DNA of 64,000 bases from Aliiglaciecola lipolytica (GCF_018860635.1 NZ_JAHKPT010000021.1:590674-654673), one strand, 5' to 3'; shown: positions 42,755 to 53,638, counted from the first letter of the stretch. Notes: generated by a model from the letters alone, not told the origin. Program-made: numbers and translations.

Positions 42755-43657
42755 TTATTCAGCCGAAGGGCTGAGGGCTTCAAAACCATTGACTAAGTCA
42801 GAAAGCTCTTCATCAATTGCACTTTGTCTGAGTTTGTTAAATGTCTTTTGCATCTGCTCTTGTAACTCTTCGATATTTTTTTCAGCGCGTTGCATGGCGA
42901 TTAACCGACTGGCATTTTCGCTCGCGAGTGACTCAATGCAACCTTTGAAAAGTGATGTGAAAATGTATTCTTTTATCAGCGTGCTAATGGTGAGCGTATT
43001 ATTGACTAACAATTGTGGCAGACATTGATTAGGCCAAGGTAGAGAAACAAATTCGTGTTTCCACTTTTGGTCAATGGGTAATATTCGCTGAAAACAGGGG
43101 GCATAGTTAGGTTTATCTAGGGTACGATTGAAAAACAGGTAGACCTCTTTGAGCTGATTGGTTTTTTGTTGGTGTTCAATTTCCAACAAAATTTCAGATA
43201 CAAAAGAAGTAATGCTTTCTATTGAATTAGGCAGTGAAAACTGTTTTCCAAGTGGTGCATTTACGCCTTCTAGCAAAGATTGAATTCGTTCACCGGCGGT
43301 CCAAATAACTTGCGCTGCGCCGAAGTCTTTCCGTTTTGAATTTAAAAAGTCTACTAAAATATCATTAAATTGCCCCACTAATCCTTGATCTGAGCCAATT
43401 ACAATTATGCCTATTTGGGTTTTATGATCTGATGGTTTAGATACTTTATCTGTTGTTGGGTAGTCACTTTTGTCGGTATTTAGAAAATAAGCCACTAGTC
43501 CTAATTGCACAGTTCGATAATAATCATCAAGTGAAAGCACGGCGTTTTCATATTGGTTGATATTGGCGGCAGCCATAGCTTTCATTGTTCTAACAACTGA
43601 TTTTAAATCAGTTGCACTTGCAATTTTACGTTGTAAATCGCTATTCGATTCACTCAT
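42755..43657 (-). CDS. atpG: N-type ATPase gamma subunit
   Basis: 300 aa from the ATG at 43655-43657 (MSESNSDLQRKIASATDLKSVVRTMKAMAAANI), where the conserved gamma N-terminal helix begins; the frame is open upstream inside atpA. The C-terminal helix (SRLIAMQRAEKNIEELQEQMQKTFNKLRQ) is the other half of the coiled-coil shaft. It is divergent from housekeeping AtpG in the middle part, as expected for N-ATPases. It is last in the atpDCQRBEFAG operon, 1 base after atpA. Confidence 0.92.
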   Translation of the reverse strand: MSESNSDLQRKIASATDLKSVVRTMKAMAAANINQYENAVLSLDDYYRTVQLGLVAYFLNTDKSDYPTTDKVSKPSDHKTQIGIIVIGSDQGLVGQFNDILVDFLNSKRKDFGAAQVIWTAGERIQSLLEGVNAPLGKQFSLPNSIESITSFVSEILLEIEHQQKTNQLKEVYLFFNRTLDKPNYAPCFQRILPIDQKWKHEFVSLPWPNQCLPQLLVNNTLTISTLIKEYIFTSLFKGCIESLASENASRLIAMQRAEKNIEELQEQMQKTFNKLRQSAIDEELSDLVNGFEALSPSAE

Positions 43658-43658
43658 A

Positions 43659-45236
43659 TTAAGCTTCGCCAGTGACAGTGCTTTGGTCAATAGCAGAGTC
43701 AGTATTTGTATGGAAAGGTTCAAGCACCTCTTTAAACATTGCAAAGATAAGGTTTTGTTCATCTTTATTAAGGTCGTTGCTTAATTCTAAGTTGTTCAGA
43801 ATATCCTGACTGAGGGTATTTATTCCTTTCACTACCGCATCTTGTGCCTCTTGGATATGTTCTAACGAAATGGTGTCAAAGAAATGATTTGTCAGGGCTA
43901 AGAGCACAACAATTTGTGCCGACACTGCTAGCGGTGACGATTCAGGTTGTTTAAGACAGGCACGAATGCGTTTTCCGTGCTCAATAGTCGCCAAACTATT
44001 TTCGTCTAGGCGTGCACCAAAACGGGCAAATGATTCCAACTCTTCAAATTGTGCATACTCTAATTTTAACGTACCTGAAACGGCTTTGAATCCAGCGCGT
44101 TGGGCTTTTCCGCCTACTCTGGAAACTGATTTTCCTACATCTACTGCCGGTAAAACCCCTAAATCAAATAATTTAGGAGATAAGTAAATTTGTCCGTCGG
44201 TGATTGAAATTAGGTTTGTGGGGATATAAGCCGACATATTTTGTTCTTCGGTTTCGATTATGGGTAAAGCGGTAAGAGAGCCGCCTCCATTTTCTTGATT
44301 TAAATGGGTAGAGCGTTCAAGTAATCTTGAGTGCAGATAAAAAATGTCGCCTGGAAATGCCTCTCTTCCTGGTGGTCTGCGTAGCAATAAAGACAACTCC
44401 CGATAGGAACGAGCATGTCGAGTTAAATCATCATAAACAATTAATACGTCTTTACCCGCATGCATGAAGTACTCGCCAATACTGGTTGCAGCATAGGGCG
44501 CGATATAATCTAAGCCTGGTGGATCATTACCCTCAGTGACCATTACAACCGTATAATCGAGGGCATTATGCTGTTTTAATGTGGCGATAGTTTTTGCAAT
44601 CGAAGATGACTTTTGGGCGATTGCACAGTAGATACATATTACATTTTTGTCTTGCTGATTTAATATGGTATCAATGGCGATGGAGGTTTTTCCGGTTTGC
44701 CGATCGCCCATAATTAATTCCCTTTGCCCGCGTCCAACGGGGAGTAGGGCATCGAGTACCTTAATTCCGGTTTGTAATGGTTCTGTAACTGGTAAGCGTG
44801 ACATGATCTCTGGTGCTGGACGCTCAATAGGTAAGCGTGGCGTTTGTGCAAGTTGACCTTTGCCATCTACGGCATGACCTAGAGGATTAATGACACGCCC
44901 CAATAGGTGTTCGCCCACTACAATGTCCATTACTCGGCCAGTTCGCTGAACTTGGTCACCCACGCTTAATTGACAATAGTCACCTAACAATACTACGCCA
45001 ACCTCATTTTCATCTAGATTAAACGCAATGCCGAAGATATTATTTGGAAAAAGTACTAATTCCTCAAAGCCAACACCTGGTAGGCCAGTAACCGATGCGA
45101 TACCTTGGGACACACTTTCAACAATGCCTATTTCCTGAAGCACAAAATTGATATTCGCATCACCATTGGATTGTTTTAGTTGTGCAAACAGTGAGTCATA
45201 GTTTTGCTTTAAACTAGGCTGAGGATCCGGCTTCAT
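43659..45236 (-). CDS. atpA: N-type ATPase alpha subunit
   Basis: 525 aa from the ATG at 45234-45236, selected because GGAG lies 7 bases upstream; the frame extends into the b-subunit gene. P-loop GDRQTGKTSIA, and the alpha-specific SVSRVGGKAQ region and FARFGARLDENS are present. Non-catalytic nucleotide-binding subunit of the F1 head. It starts 13 bases after the b subunit. Confidence 0.95.
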   Translation of the reverse strand: MKPDPQPSLKQNYDSLFAQLKQSNGDANINFVLQEIGIVESVSQGIASVTGLPGVGFEELVLFPNNIFGIAFNLDENEVGVVLLGDYCQLSVGDQVQRTGRVMDIVVGEHLLGRVINPLGHAVDGKGQLAQTPRLPIERPAPEIMSRLPVTEPLQTGIKVLDALLPVGRGQRELIMGDRQTGKTSIAIDTILNQQDKNVICIYCAIAQKSSSIAKTIATLKQHNALDYTVVMVTEGNDPPGLDYIAPYAATSIGEYFMHAGKDVLIVYDDLTRHARSYRELSLLLRRPPGREAFPGDIFYLHSRLLERSTHLNQENGGGSLTALPIIETEEQNMSAYIPTNLISITDGQIYLSPKLFDLGVLPAVDVGKSVSRVGGKAQRAGFKAVSGTLKLEYAQFEELESFARFGARLDENSLATIEHGKRIRACLKQPESSPLAVSAQIVVLLALTNHFFDTISLEHIQEAQDAVVKGINTLSQDILNNLELSNDLNKDEQNLIFAMFKEVLEPFHTNTDSAIDQSTVTGEA

Positions 45237-45249
45237 TTTGTCTCCGCAC

Positions 45250-46101
45250 TTATTTAATTTCATCTGTGTTTGGGCTCTTACTGGCGTCAAACTTGGTCTC
45301 GTCATCTGCTAGGTCATCTGTTAAGTCAAGTGAACTTGTTTTAGGTATCTGATGATTGATACTCTCTTTTAATAGATTTAAATAATTGTGTGCACTCCAG
45401 GGTATTTTCCAACCATCAAAAATAACCTCTATGCCACAAATTAGCTCAGGGTTGAGTGTGTAAATAAATTTGATTGCTTCAGCGTTATCTTTCGAATAGG
45501 TTTTAATGAACCATTGCTGTAAGGTGTTTTTTTGCGCCGCGCTTAACGCAAAGGTACTGTGAATAGAAATGTGTAAATTTGAGTTAACAGCTTTATCTAT
45601 TTCAGCGTGTTGTTTGCTGTCCATAATGGTGAGTTGTAGTAATAATTTGTCGAACATCAAATTTTGAACGTCACTATCAGCAAGATCCCGCAGTACTTTT
45701 CTACAGGTGGCATATACTTCCTGCATACTTTTTATTACAACTTCTTGTTGCAAACTTTGCATATCTTGCTCTATTCCTTGCAGCCTATTAGCAAGAATAT
45801 CCGCGGCTTCTTGTTGTGCCAAGGCAAGTAATTTTTGTCGTTCGTCTTTGGCCTCTTGATTGGATTGACGAATAATCTCGCTGCGCTGTTTTTCTATTTG
45901 GCTTAGTTTTAATTGATACTCAGCTTGAAGTGCTTCTGCTTGCTGGTTTTTATCATTTGCGGCACTTAAAATCTGCGCAATTTTGGTTTCTCGTTTATTC
46001 AGACCGTTGATAATGGGGTGATATAAAAAGCGTTTTAATAACCACAATAATATTAAAAAATTGACGGTTTGAGCGATTACGGTAAACCAATCGATAGGCA
46101 T
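45250..46101 (-). CDS. atpF: N-type ATPase b subunit, long form
   Basis: 283 aa, much longer than the usual 156-aa b. One N-terminal TM helix (WFTVIAQTVNFLILLWLLKRFLY), then a long charged coiled coil (about 35-125). A C-terminal part (about 130-260) containing VMQEVYATCRKVLRDLADSDVQ-like and GIEVIFDGWKIPWSAHNYL sequence resembles the delta subunit's C-terminal region. The operon has no separate atpH, so this extension probably takes over the delta role, as proposed for N-ATPases generally. The stator arm attaches it to alpha. Confidence 0.92.
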   Translation of the reverse strand: MPIDWFTVIAQTVNFLILLWLLKRFLYHPIINGLNKRETKIAQILSAANDKNQQAEALQAEYQLKLSQIEKQRSEIIRQSNQEAKDERQKLLALAQQEAADILANRLQGIEQDMQSLQQEVVIKSMQEVYATCRKVLRDLADSDVQNLMFDKLLLQLTIMDSKQHAEIDKAVNSNLHISIHSTFALSAAQKNTLQQWFIKTYSKDNAEAIKFIYTLNPELICGIEVIFDGWKIPWSAHNYLNLLKESINHQIPKTSSLDLTDDLADDETKFDASKSPNTDEIK

Positions 46102-46104
46102 TAT

Positions 46105-46383
46105 TTAGTTCCCAACTTTATCTACAAAATAGTTCCAAAAGGGATTACTAAAAAGCACGATCATCGAAACTACAAAACAATAAATGGCCGTAGACTCAAT
46201 CATGGCTAAGCCCACAAATAGCGTTCGAGTTATGGTTGATGACGCATCTGGTTGTTGTGCGAGTGCTTTTAATGCATTTGCTATCGCTGTCCCTTCAGCT
46301 AAAGAAGGGCCTAATACTCCGATGCCAATTGTTAGCCCCGCAGTGATGATCGAACAAATAGCAATTAGGGTGAGGTTATCCAT
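46105..46383 (-). CDS. atpE: N-type ATPase c subunit with Na+-binding signature
   Basis: 92 aa, two TM helices. Helix 1 has GPSLAEGTAIANALKALAQQPDA, with Glu where the Ilyobacter Na+ c-ring has Gln. Helix 2 has the ion site AMIESTAIY: Glu, Ser, Thr and Tyr in the spacing of the Na+-binding c-rings. The two-carboxylate pattern and EST-x-x-Y motif are those described for N-ATPases, so Na+ is the predicted coupling ion. The start overlaps the atpB end by 8 bases. Confidence 0.95.
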   Translation of the reverse strand: MDNLTLIAICSIITAGLTIGIGVLGPSLAEGTAIANALKALAQQPDASSTITRTLFVGLAMIESTAIYCFVVSMIVLFSNPFWNYFVDKVGN

Positions 46384-47101
46384 TAGTTTTCTCCTGTGTC
46401 GAAACGGATATTGATGTAAATTTGGGGGTGCTTTGCTGATCCTGCGCAGTAGCTGCAGCGATATACACAGCTGCGAGAATAAAGAATATGTAGGCTTGTA
46501 CCATTCCGGTTAATAGACCTAACAAAGACATAATAATGGGGAATACAAATGGGGAGATAATCAGCAAAATAGCGATAATCATGGCTCCGCTCATCATATT
46601 TCCAAATAAGCGTACCGACAACGCTAAGGTACGAGACAGCTCACCTATGATATTAAACGGCAGCATAAAGACATTAGGTTGAGCGTAAGACTGCAAATAT
46701 TTTAATACTCCCTTTTGTTTTATTCCGTAATAGGGGACAGAAATAAACACACAGAACGACAATGCGATTGTGGTAGACAAAGAACCTGTTGGTGGCTCAA
46801 AGCGAGGAAATATAGTGAGTAAATTAGCTGTTGCAATAAACAAAAATAGGGTGCCTAGAAAGCCAATGTATTTAGCCGGCTTACGCAAACCTGCTTCGCT
46901 TATTTGCTGCAAAATAGTCACTACTAATACTTCTAAACCATTTTGCCAGCGAGTAGGCTGCAATTGATCATTCAATTTACGGGTAATCAGATACGCACTT
47001 AGTACTAAAATAGCCATTATCAACCAAGTGAAAACGATAGTGGCATTTAGCTTTAAAAAGCCAAACTGCCAAAAGATGATTTCATCGGGCGTAATATGCA
47101 T
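46376..47101 (-). CDS. atpB: N-type ATPase a subunit
   Basis: 241 aa, about six TM helices. The essential stator Arg is in LALSVRLFGNMMSGAMI, and IGELSRTLALS and the closing AYIFFILAAVYIAAA are typical of a subunits. It forms the two ion half-channels against the c-ring. It is separated from atpR by 67 bases, the largest gap in this operon. Confidence 0.93.
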   Translation of the reverse strand: MHITPDEIIFWQFGFLKLNATIVFTWLIMAILVLSAYLITRKLNDQLQPTRWQNGLEVLVVTILQQISEAGLRKPAKYIGFLGTLFLFIATANLLTIFPRFEPPTGSLSTTIALSFCVFISVPYYGIKQKGVLKYLQSYAQPNVFMLPFNIIGELSRTLALSVRLFGNMMSGAMIIAILLIISPFVFPIIMSLLGLLTGMVQAYIFFILAAVYIAAATAQDQQSTPKFTSISVSTQEKTNG

Positions 47102-47168
47102 GGTTGTGAACCTTCTCTGTTATTTCTTAATTACCAATAAGTGAAACCTTATGCTTCCCATTTAGTTG

Positions 47169-47456
47169 TTAAACTGGATTGGGTTTTGCACTAATTGACA
47201 ACATTCTATTAGTTACGACTCGACCAATTAGAAAACCGATCAAGCATGAAATAAGTAGCCAAAATTGCTGATTTGAAATTAAATAGAAGGCAATTAAGCT
47301 CAACCCCATGCGCAAAATAAAACCACCGATAAACCAATAAACCGGTTGTGCTGATCGCAGTCCTTTTTGCACCGTAATCCATAAGCTATAGAAAAAGCTA
47401 ATGCCTAAAACAACACCCGCAACCAACGCAAATAGCATATTTAATGGTTCGTTCAT
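47169..47456 (-). CDS. atpR: N-ATPase subunit AtpR
   Basis: 95 aa, three TM helices. Arg residues lie inside predicted membrane segments (FILRMGLSLIAFYL and FLIGRVVTNRML). AtpR is found only in N-ATPase operons, and its membrane Arg have been suggested to interact with the extra Glu of the c subunit. It lies 2 bases after atpQ. Confidence 0.87.
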   Translation of the reverse strand: MNEPLNMLFALVAGVVLGISFFYSLWITVQKGLRSAQPVYWFIGGFILRMGLSLIAFYLISNQQFWLLISCLIGFLIGRVVTNRMLSISAKPNPV

Positions 47457-47458
47457 GG

Positions 47459-47815
47459 TTAGTCTTCCTCGTCTGTTGAGTTGTTATCATTCTGGTTGTG
47501 AATCGCTTGATGCTCTTTGGTGACCCAGCCCCATGCAGTGAAGCAACCAATAGCTAAGCCGGCCAATAATAACGCTAAAGTCCAAGAGCGTTGTCCATCG
47601 TAATTTTTGTCTATCCAAATGCCTAAACTGACCCCCAAAAAAGTCGGTACCGCCACTGACCAACCTATGACTCCCATCATGCCTAACCCAAACCATACAC
47701 CGGGATTTTTGTGGCGTTTCGCTTTTAGTTTTAATTGCGCTTTTGTTTCTACTTGCTTCACCAAAGAATGCGTTGTGTGTTTTTCGGGTTGTGACTTGCC
47801 ATCTTTGCTAGACAT
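47459..47815 (-). CDS. atpQ: N-ATPase subunit AtpQ (AtpI/AtpZ-like)
   Basis: 118 aa. A polar N-terminus (about 45 residues) is followed by two TM helices (VWFGLGMMGVIGWSVAVPTFLGVSLG with WIDKNY, then TLALLLAGLAIGCFTAWGWV). This is the AtpI-like layout of the accessory subunit in N-ATPase operons, thought to help c-ring assembly or cation entry. It lies between atpC and atpR with gaps of 6 and 2 bases. Confidence 0.87.
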   Translation of the reverse strand: MSSKDGKSQPEKHTTHSLVKQVETKAQLKLKAKRHKNPGVWFGLGMMGVIGWSVAVPTFLGVSLGIWIDKNYDGQRSWTLALLLAGLAIGCFTAWGWVTKEHQAIHNQNDNNSTDEED

Positions 47816-47821
47816 TAGGCA

Positions 47822-49667
<1,846 letters not shown>

Positions 49668-49694
49668 TTACGATGCACCTTAGTTGACATGATC

Positions 49695-49735
49695 ATTATA
49701 AATTTCATTGCTGCTTGCGAATTGATCTCGATCAA
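49695..49735 (-). promoter_or_regulatory. FNR-dependent class II promoter of the N-ATPase operon
   Basis: A perfect FNR box TTGAT-CTCG-ATCAA (49722-49735) and a perfect -10 TATAAT (minus strand; 49695-49700) are separated by 21 bases. That places the box near -41.5, the classical activation position. The spacing is identical to that in front of usp. Confidence 0.82.
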
Positions 49736-49803
49736 ACTCACAAATGATAATGGTTTATAAATTAAGTAAAGGTTATCGCTAATTTATTTATATTTATTGG
49801 GTT

Positions 49804-50883
49804 TTAAGAGTTAGACGTATCTTCTAGCTTAGCAACCCCAAAACTTATACCTAACGAGATGGCGCTTTGCAGGGTTAGGTCGTCCACTGAAACCCCTTTG
49901 GTTTGATTTGCGACTTGTTCTAAAGGGACGCTGGTTAATTGGTTATTTTGTTGTACAACAACCCGTCCGAATTGTTTTTCAGTAACCAGTTTTGCTGCAA
50001 AGGTACCCACGTTTGTAGCAAAAATACGGTCATTTGCTGTGGGCGAACCGCCGCGCTGAATATGTCCTAAAGAGGTTGCTCTTACTTCAATACTTAAGCG
50101 TTTTTCCAGCTGACTTTTAAGTACATTTGAAATACCGCCTAAACGTATCGGATCTGGGCTGTCAGAAATCGTTTGTTGCACGGCCATAGATCCATTTTCA
50201 GGTTTTGAGCCCTCTGCAATCACAATAATAGAATAGTGCTGATCACTGGCTCTTAATTCGCATGCTGAGACGATTTCATCCAGATTATAAGGAAATTCTG
50301 GAATCAGAATGACATCTGCTCCCCCTGCAACGCCTGCATGTAGCGCAATCCATCCGGCGTAACGTCCCATGGTTTCAAGGATCATAATTCGTTTGTGTGA
50401 ATGGCCGGTGGTACGCAATCTATCAATTGCTTCGGTTACAATTGATACCGCCGTTTCAAAACCAAATGTGCGTTCGGTGCACATCAAGTCGTTATCAATT
50501 GTTTTCGGAACCCCAACAATATTCATACCTAGTTTTGTTAGTTCATAGGCAATTGACATAGTGCCATCACCGCCAATCATCACTATGGCATCAAGACCGA
50601 GCTCTTGATAATAAGACTGCACATCTTGTGAGCAGTCTTTACCTTGGTAATCAAAAGGATTTGCCTTATTACTGGTACCTAAAATGGTACCGCCTAAGGG
50701 TAAGATCCCACTGCAGTCAGCATAACTTAATTGACGTACTTTACGTTTTAGTAGGCCATCAAAACCATCTTCGATACCTATAATTTCGGCATTGTTGTTT
50801 AACATTAACGATTTTGCTACAGCGCGTATTGCTGCATTTAAACCCTGACAATCACCACCGCCAGTCAGAATGCCTATCCGCAT
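49804..50883 (-). CDS. pfkA: 6-phosphofructokinase (mixed G104/K124 type)
   Basis: 359 aa. GILTGGGDCQGLNAAIRA binds the phosphoryl donor, MIGGDGTMSIA has Gly at the E. coli 104 position, and PKTIDNDL has Lys at the 124 position. ATP enzymes normally have Gly/Gly and PPi enzymes Asp/Lys; Gly/Lys is found in the 'group III' enzymes, some of which use ATP. RIMILETMGRYAGWIALHAG and GHIQRGGSP are further PFK motifs. It lies 137 bases upstream of atpD on the same strand. Donor (ATP or PPi) cannot be fixed from sequence. Confidence 0.9.
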   Translation of the reverse strand: MRIGILTGGGDCQGLNAAIRAVAKSLMLNNNAEIIGIEDGFDGLLKRKVRQLSYADCSGILPLGGTILGTSNKANPFDYQGKDCSQDVQSYYQELGLDAIVMIGGDGTMSIAYELTKLGMNIVGVPKTIDNDLMCTERTFGFETAVSIVTEAIDRLRTTGHSHKRIMILETMGRYAGWIALHAGVAGGADVILIPEFPYNLDEIVSACELRASDQHYSIIVIAEGSKPENGSMAVQQTISDSPDPIRLGGISNVLKSQLEKRLSIEVRATSLGHIQRGGSPTANDRIFATNVGTFAAKLVTEKQFGRVVVQQNNQLTSVPLEQVANQTKGVSVDDLTLQSAISLGISFGVAKLEDTSNS

Positions 50884-51096
50884 TTTTTAAACTTCCTACG
50901 TATTCTAATAATTGATATTGGTCATCTATTTATATCGGGGAGTATCACCCAACGACTTTACCACTGTCTGGTGATTGCGCTATTAGTAATAACCCTTACT
51001 TTGTATATCAAAATAGCAGAAGAAGAGGCGAGTTTGTTCCATCTCGCAAAGCAAATATGCGGGTATGTCGTCAGTTAATCTCTCATTTTAAACCGA

Positions 51097-52164
51097 CTAT
51101 AACCACTTTCGTTTTTTGAAAAATAGCAACATGCCACAAACCATGCTTAAAATAATTAACCAAACTACCAGGTAACCGTAGGGTGACAATAATTCAGGCA
51201 TACTCAGAGGGCCGGCGCTGGGATTGAAATTCATGCCATAAATACCCACCACAAAAGTAGGTGGTATAAATAGCGTGGCAATGATGGTCAATACCCGCAT
51301 GACTTCATTTAATTTCAAACTAACTAAACTCATGTACAGCTCCATCAAACCATTTGTCATTTCATGGTAGGTTTCGATTAATTCAAGTAACGAAATACTA
51401 TGGTCGTAACAATCCCTTAAAAAAACTTTAGTTTTTGCGCTTATTAGGCTTTGCGTGTCGTCTCTGATGAGTTGGTTAAGCAGCTCTCGTTGTGGCCAAA
51501 TTTGCCTTCTTAGTAAAACCACATCGCGGCGTAATTGATGAATTTTCTGTAAGATTTCTTTATCGTGATTTTTTAATAATAGCTCTTCTGTTGAATCAAT
51601 CAGCTGCGCATAAGTTTCCAGTACCGGAAAGCACCAATCAACCACGGAATCAATTAAACTGTAAAACAAGTAGTCAGCTTTATGGGTTCGCATCTTGCCG
51701 CTAGCAAGGTTTAATCTGGTTTTGACGCCAGAGAACGGGTTGAATTGACCACTGCAAAAAGAAACCACAGTGCCCTTCATTAAAAATAAGCTAACTTGTT
51801 GCAGATAAATATTCGATTCGCTTTGCACAGGTAGCGAAAAAATAGAGAAAATTTGACCATCGTGGGTTTCTATTTTAGGCCGTTCGGCTCGGTTGGCAAC
51901 GTCCTCAATATATAACTCGTGTATTCCAAAATTCGTTGCCAAATGACTCAATAATGCTTTGTCAGGATTACCCTGAACGTGCACCCAAGTGATATTGTCT
52001 TTATTGACGTATTCCATGCATTGTTCGACCGTAATACCACTTTGTTCAACCACTTGATGTTCATTGTAGTTAAACAAAGTAATGTTAACCGCCCCATCAA
52101 CAGATGCATCAATAAGCCCTGGTTGCGCCCCTGGCTGACCATATTGTTTGCGGAATAGTTTCAT
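51097..52164 (-). CDS. corA: CorA-family divalent cation transporter
   Basis: 355 aa. A large cytoplasmic N-terminal domain (about 1-290) and two C-terminal TM helices with the defining GMN loop (VVGIYGMNFNPSAG, followed by MPELLSPYGY). The C-terminus is basic (FFKKRKWL). Forms homopentamers for Mg2+ (or Co2+/Ni2+) transport. It is a monocistronic gene in a loosely packed region. Confidence 0.92.
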   Translation of the reverse strand: MKLFRKQYGQPGAQPGLIDASVDGAVNITLFNYNEHQVVEQSGITVEQCMEYVNKDNITWVHVQGNPDKALLSHLATNFGIHELYIEDVANRAERPKIETHDGQIFSIFSLPVQSESNIYLQQVSLFLMKGTVVSFCSGQFNPFSGVKTRLNLASGKMRTHKADYLFYSLIDSVVDWCFPVLETYAQLIDSTEELLLKNHDKEILQKIHQLRRDVVLLRRQIWPQRELLNQLIRDDTQSLISAKTKVFLRDCYDHSISLLELIETYHEMTNGLMELYMSLVSLKLNEVMRVLTIIATLFIPPTFVVGIYGMNFNPSAGPLSMPELLSPYGYLVVWLIILSMVCGMLLFFKKRKWL

Positions 52165-52520
52165 AATTGTCCTTATATGATGGCTTAGATAACACCACTA
52201 ACTCTAGGCTATATTTCGTTGCTAATTTAGCACTACAGGAAAAGATGTAACATCATCATTAAACTAGAAAAGGATTTAATTAACCACATAATTGGTCGTT
52301 CACCCCGAATACTCGTGAAGCAATACAGACATTTTAATTATCGACGCAGCAAGCACCATTTTAAAGGGGAGGGCTGTTTTCCCTCCTTTGTTGGGGGGAA
52401 CCTTTATATTCGATATGTTTTGAGGATGGGAATATGTTGATACTTATAGAAAATTTTGTTCAATTGGCTTCGTAGTTGGTTTTCAAATACCCAAGACTTA
52501 GTTAGATCCGGTTATCTAAA
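52165..52520. other. Intergenic region, no gene; one terminator-like hairpin
   Basis: GGAGGG-CTGTTTT-CCCTCC with AAAG before and TTTG after, at about 52351-52382, may end the upstream minus-strand gene. The rest must hold the corA promoter. No open reading frame is convincing. Confidence 0.45.
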
Positions 52521-52543
52521 TTGATCCTAAGTACAAGGATCAT
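52521..52543 (-). terminator. Hairpin overlapping the stop of the 198-aa gene
   Basis: TGATCCT-TGTACTT-AGGATCA followed by ATTTA on the minus strand. The stem covers the last codons and stop. The T run is short, so it is a weak terminator candidate. Confidence 0.4.
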
Positions 52544-53123
52544 ATTTAGTTAATAAATTCCCATTGCTGCCATAAAGTGAGCGATAAATGCTCAATACAC
52601 TCTGCCTTGCGTTTTCTTCTTCTGCAATTTTAACGGTTCTAATTTGATGTTTCCTGTATTCGATTGCGGCTCTATTAATGAGGGGGAATGTTAAGGGCTT
52701 GAATTTTTCAGTGTATAGTCCTTTCACTAGACCAACGAATAGGTCAACATCATTTTCCATCTCGGCTTTAATAATTGCGTAACCTAGGGTGCCCATGTCA
52801 GCGATTATATAATAATGCTCTCTCATCTTTTTATATGGTGTCATCTTAGGAGAGTTAGCATTAGTGGCAATTAACTTATTTAAATTGTCTATTACCTGTT
52901 CTGCATTTTCTTTATATTGTTTGACTAATTCCAAGACGTTGTTGCTGTTAATGCTTGTAGAATGATCAGCATAATTAAACTGCATGTCTCGGGACAAACT
53001 TTTTGCGTAGAGTCCATAATAAATATTACAAACTGGGTTTGAATTCGCATTATTGGCGTAAAAAAGCGTTACTAATAAGAATAAACAACTAAAAAAGCGG
53101 TTGAGCGTTAGTATATTTACCAT
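52527..53123 (-). CDS. Uncharacterised exported protein, 198 aa
   Basis: A signal peptide (FFSCLFLLVTLFYANNANS) is followed by a mature protein of about 175 aa, mostly helical, with two Cys (NPVCNIYYG near the N-terminus and DPCT at the very end) that could form a disulphide. I recognise no family. Neighbours are corA and a small membrane protein on the other strand, with long gaps on both sides and AT-rich sequence, which suggests a locally acquired or poorly conserved gene. Confidence 0.6.
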   Translation of the reverse strand: MVNILTLNRFFSCLFLLVTLFYANNANSNPVCNIYYGLYAKSLSRDMQFNYADHSTSINSNNVLELVKQYKENAEQVIDNLNKLIATNANSPKMTPYKKMREHYYIIADMGTLGYAIIKAEMENDVDLFVGLVKGLYTEKFKPLTFPLINRAAIEYRKHQIRTVKIAEEENARQSVLSIYRSLYGSNGNLLTKYDPCT

Positions 53124-53353
53124 TGGATCCTTCCTTGCGCTTAAATCGTGTTAGGGTAATTTAATTCTGCCATTAAGTATTTTATTGGTCAATATTTGAA
53201 CAGTGTGTTTTAGGGGGGCGACTTTTTTATTGGCATTTAGCGCATATTTTAACGGGTTAGTTGAAGACGAATTGATTGTTAAAGTTATTTATTTGAAATT
53301 TGTGAAAGAGCCTCCTAATTTAATGTAATACATTTGCCTTAAATGGAATTAAA

Positions 53354-53638
53354 ATGTCAAATAATGACTTAGGTACACTCGCTTCCTCAAAACGTGAACT
53401 CACTTTCATCCGGTACCTCGCGGCGTTAGGCGCTATTGTTGGTGGAAATATTGGATATGAATTTTATTTAGGTAGTGGCGACACACTTCCAATCTTAGCG
53501 GGGGTGTTAATTGGCGCAATAGCAGGCGCACTGTGCGCAAAAGCGCTGAGCATCGCCATTCAAATCGCTTTAATGGCACTCATTGTTTTATATTACGCAA
53601 ATCGAATTTTCAATATCTGGGCTTTGATAACCTCATAA
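53354..53638 (+). CDS. Small membrane protein, 94 aa
   Basis: A polar N-terminus (about 20 residues) is followed by three hydrophobic segments: LAALGAIVGGNIGYEFYL, ILAGVLIGAIAGALCAKAL and IQIALMALIVLYYANRIF. The Gly-rich second segment is typical of packed helices. AAATGG-like sequence, but no strong ribosome binding site, precedes the ATG. Family not recognised. Confidence 0.6.
   Translation: MSNNDLGTLASSKRELTFIRYLAALGAIVGGNIGYEFYLGSGDTLPILAGVLIGAIAGALCAKALSIAIQIALMALIVLYYANRIFNIWALITS

Noticed and set aside
50912-50925. FNR-like half box TTGAT-N4-GTCAT upstream of pfkA
   Set aside because: The second half matches only 3 of 5 and it lies about 30 bases from the start codon, a poor position for activation.
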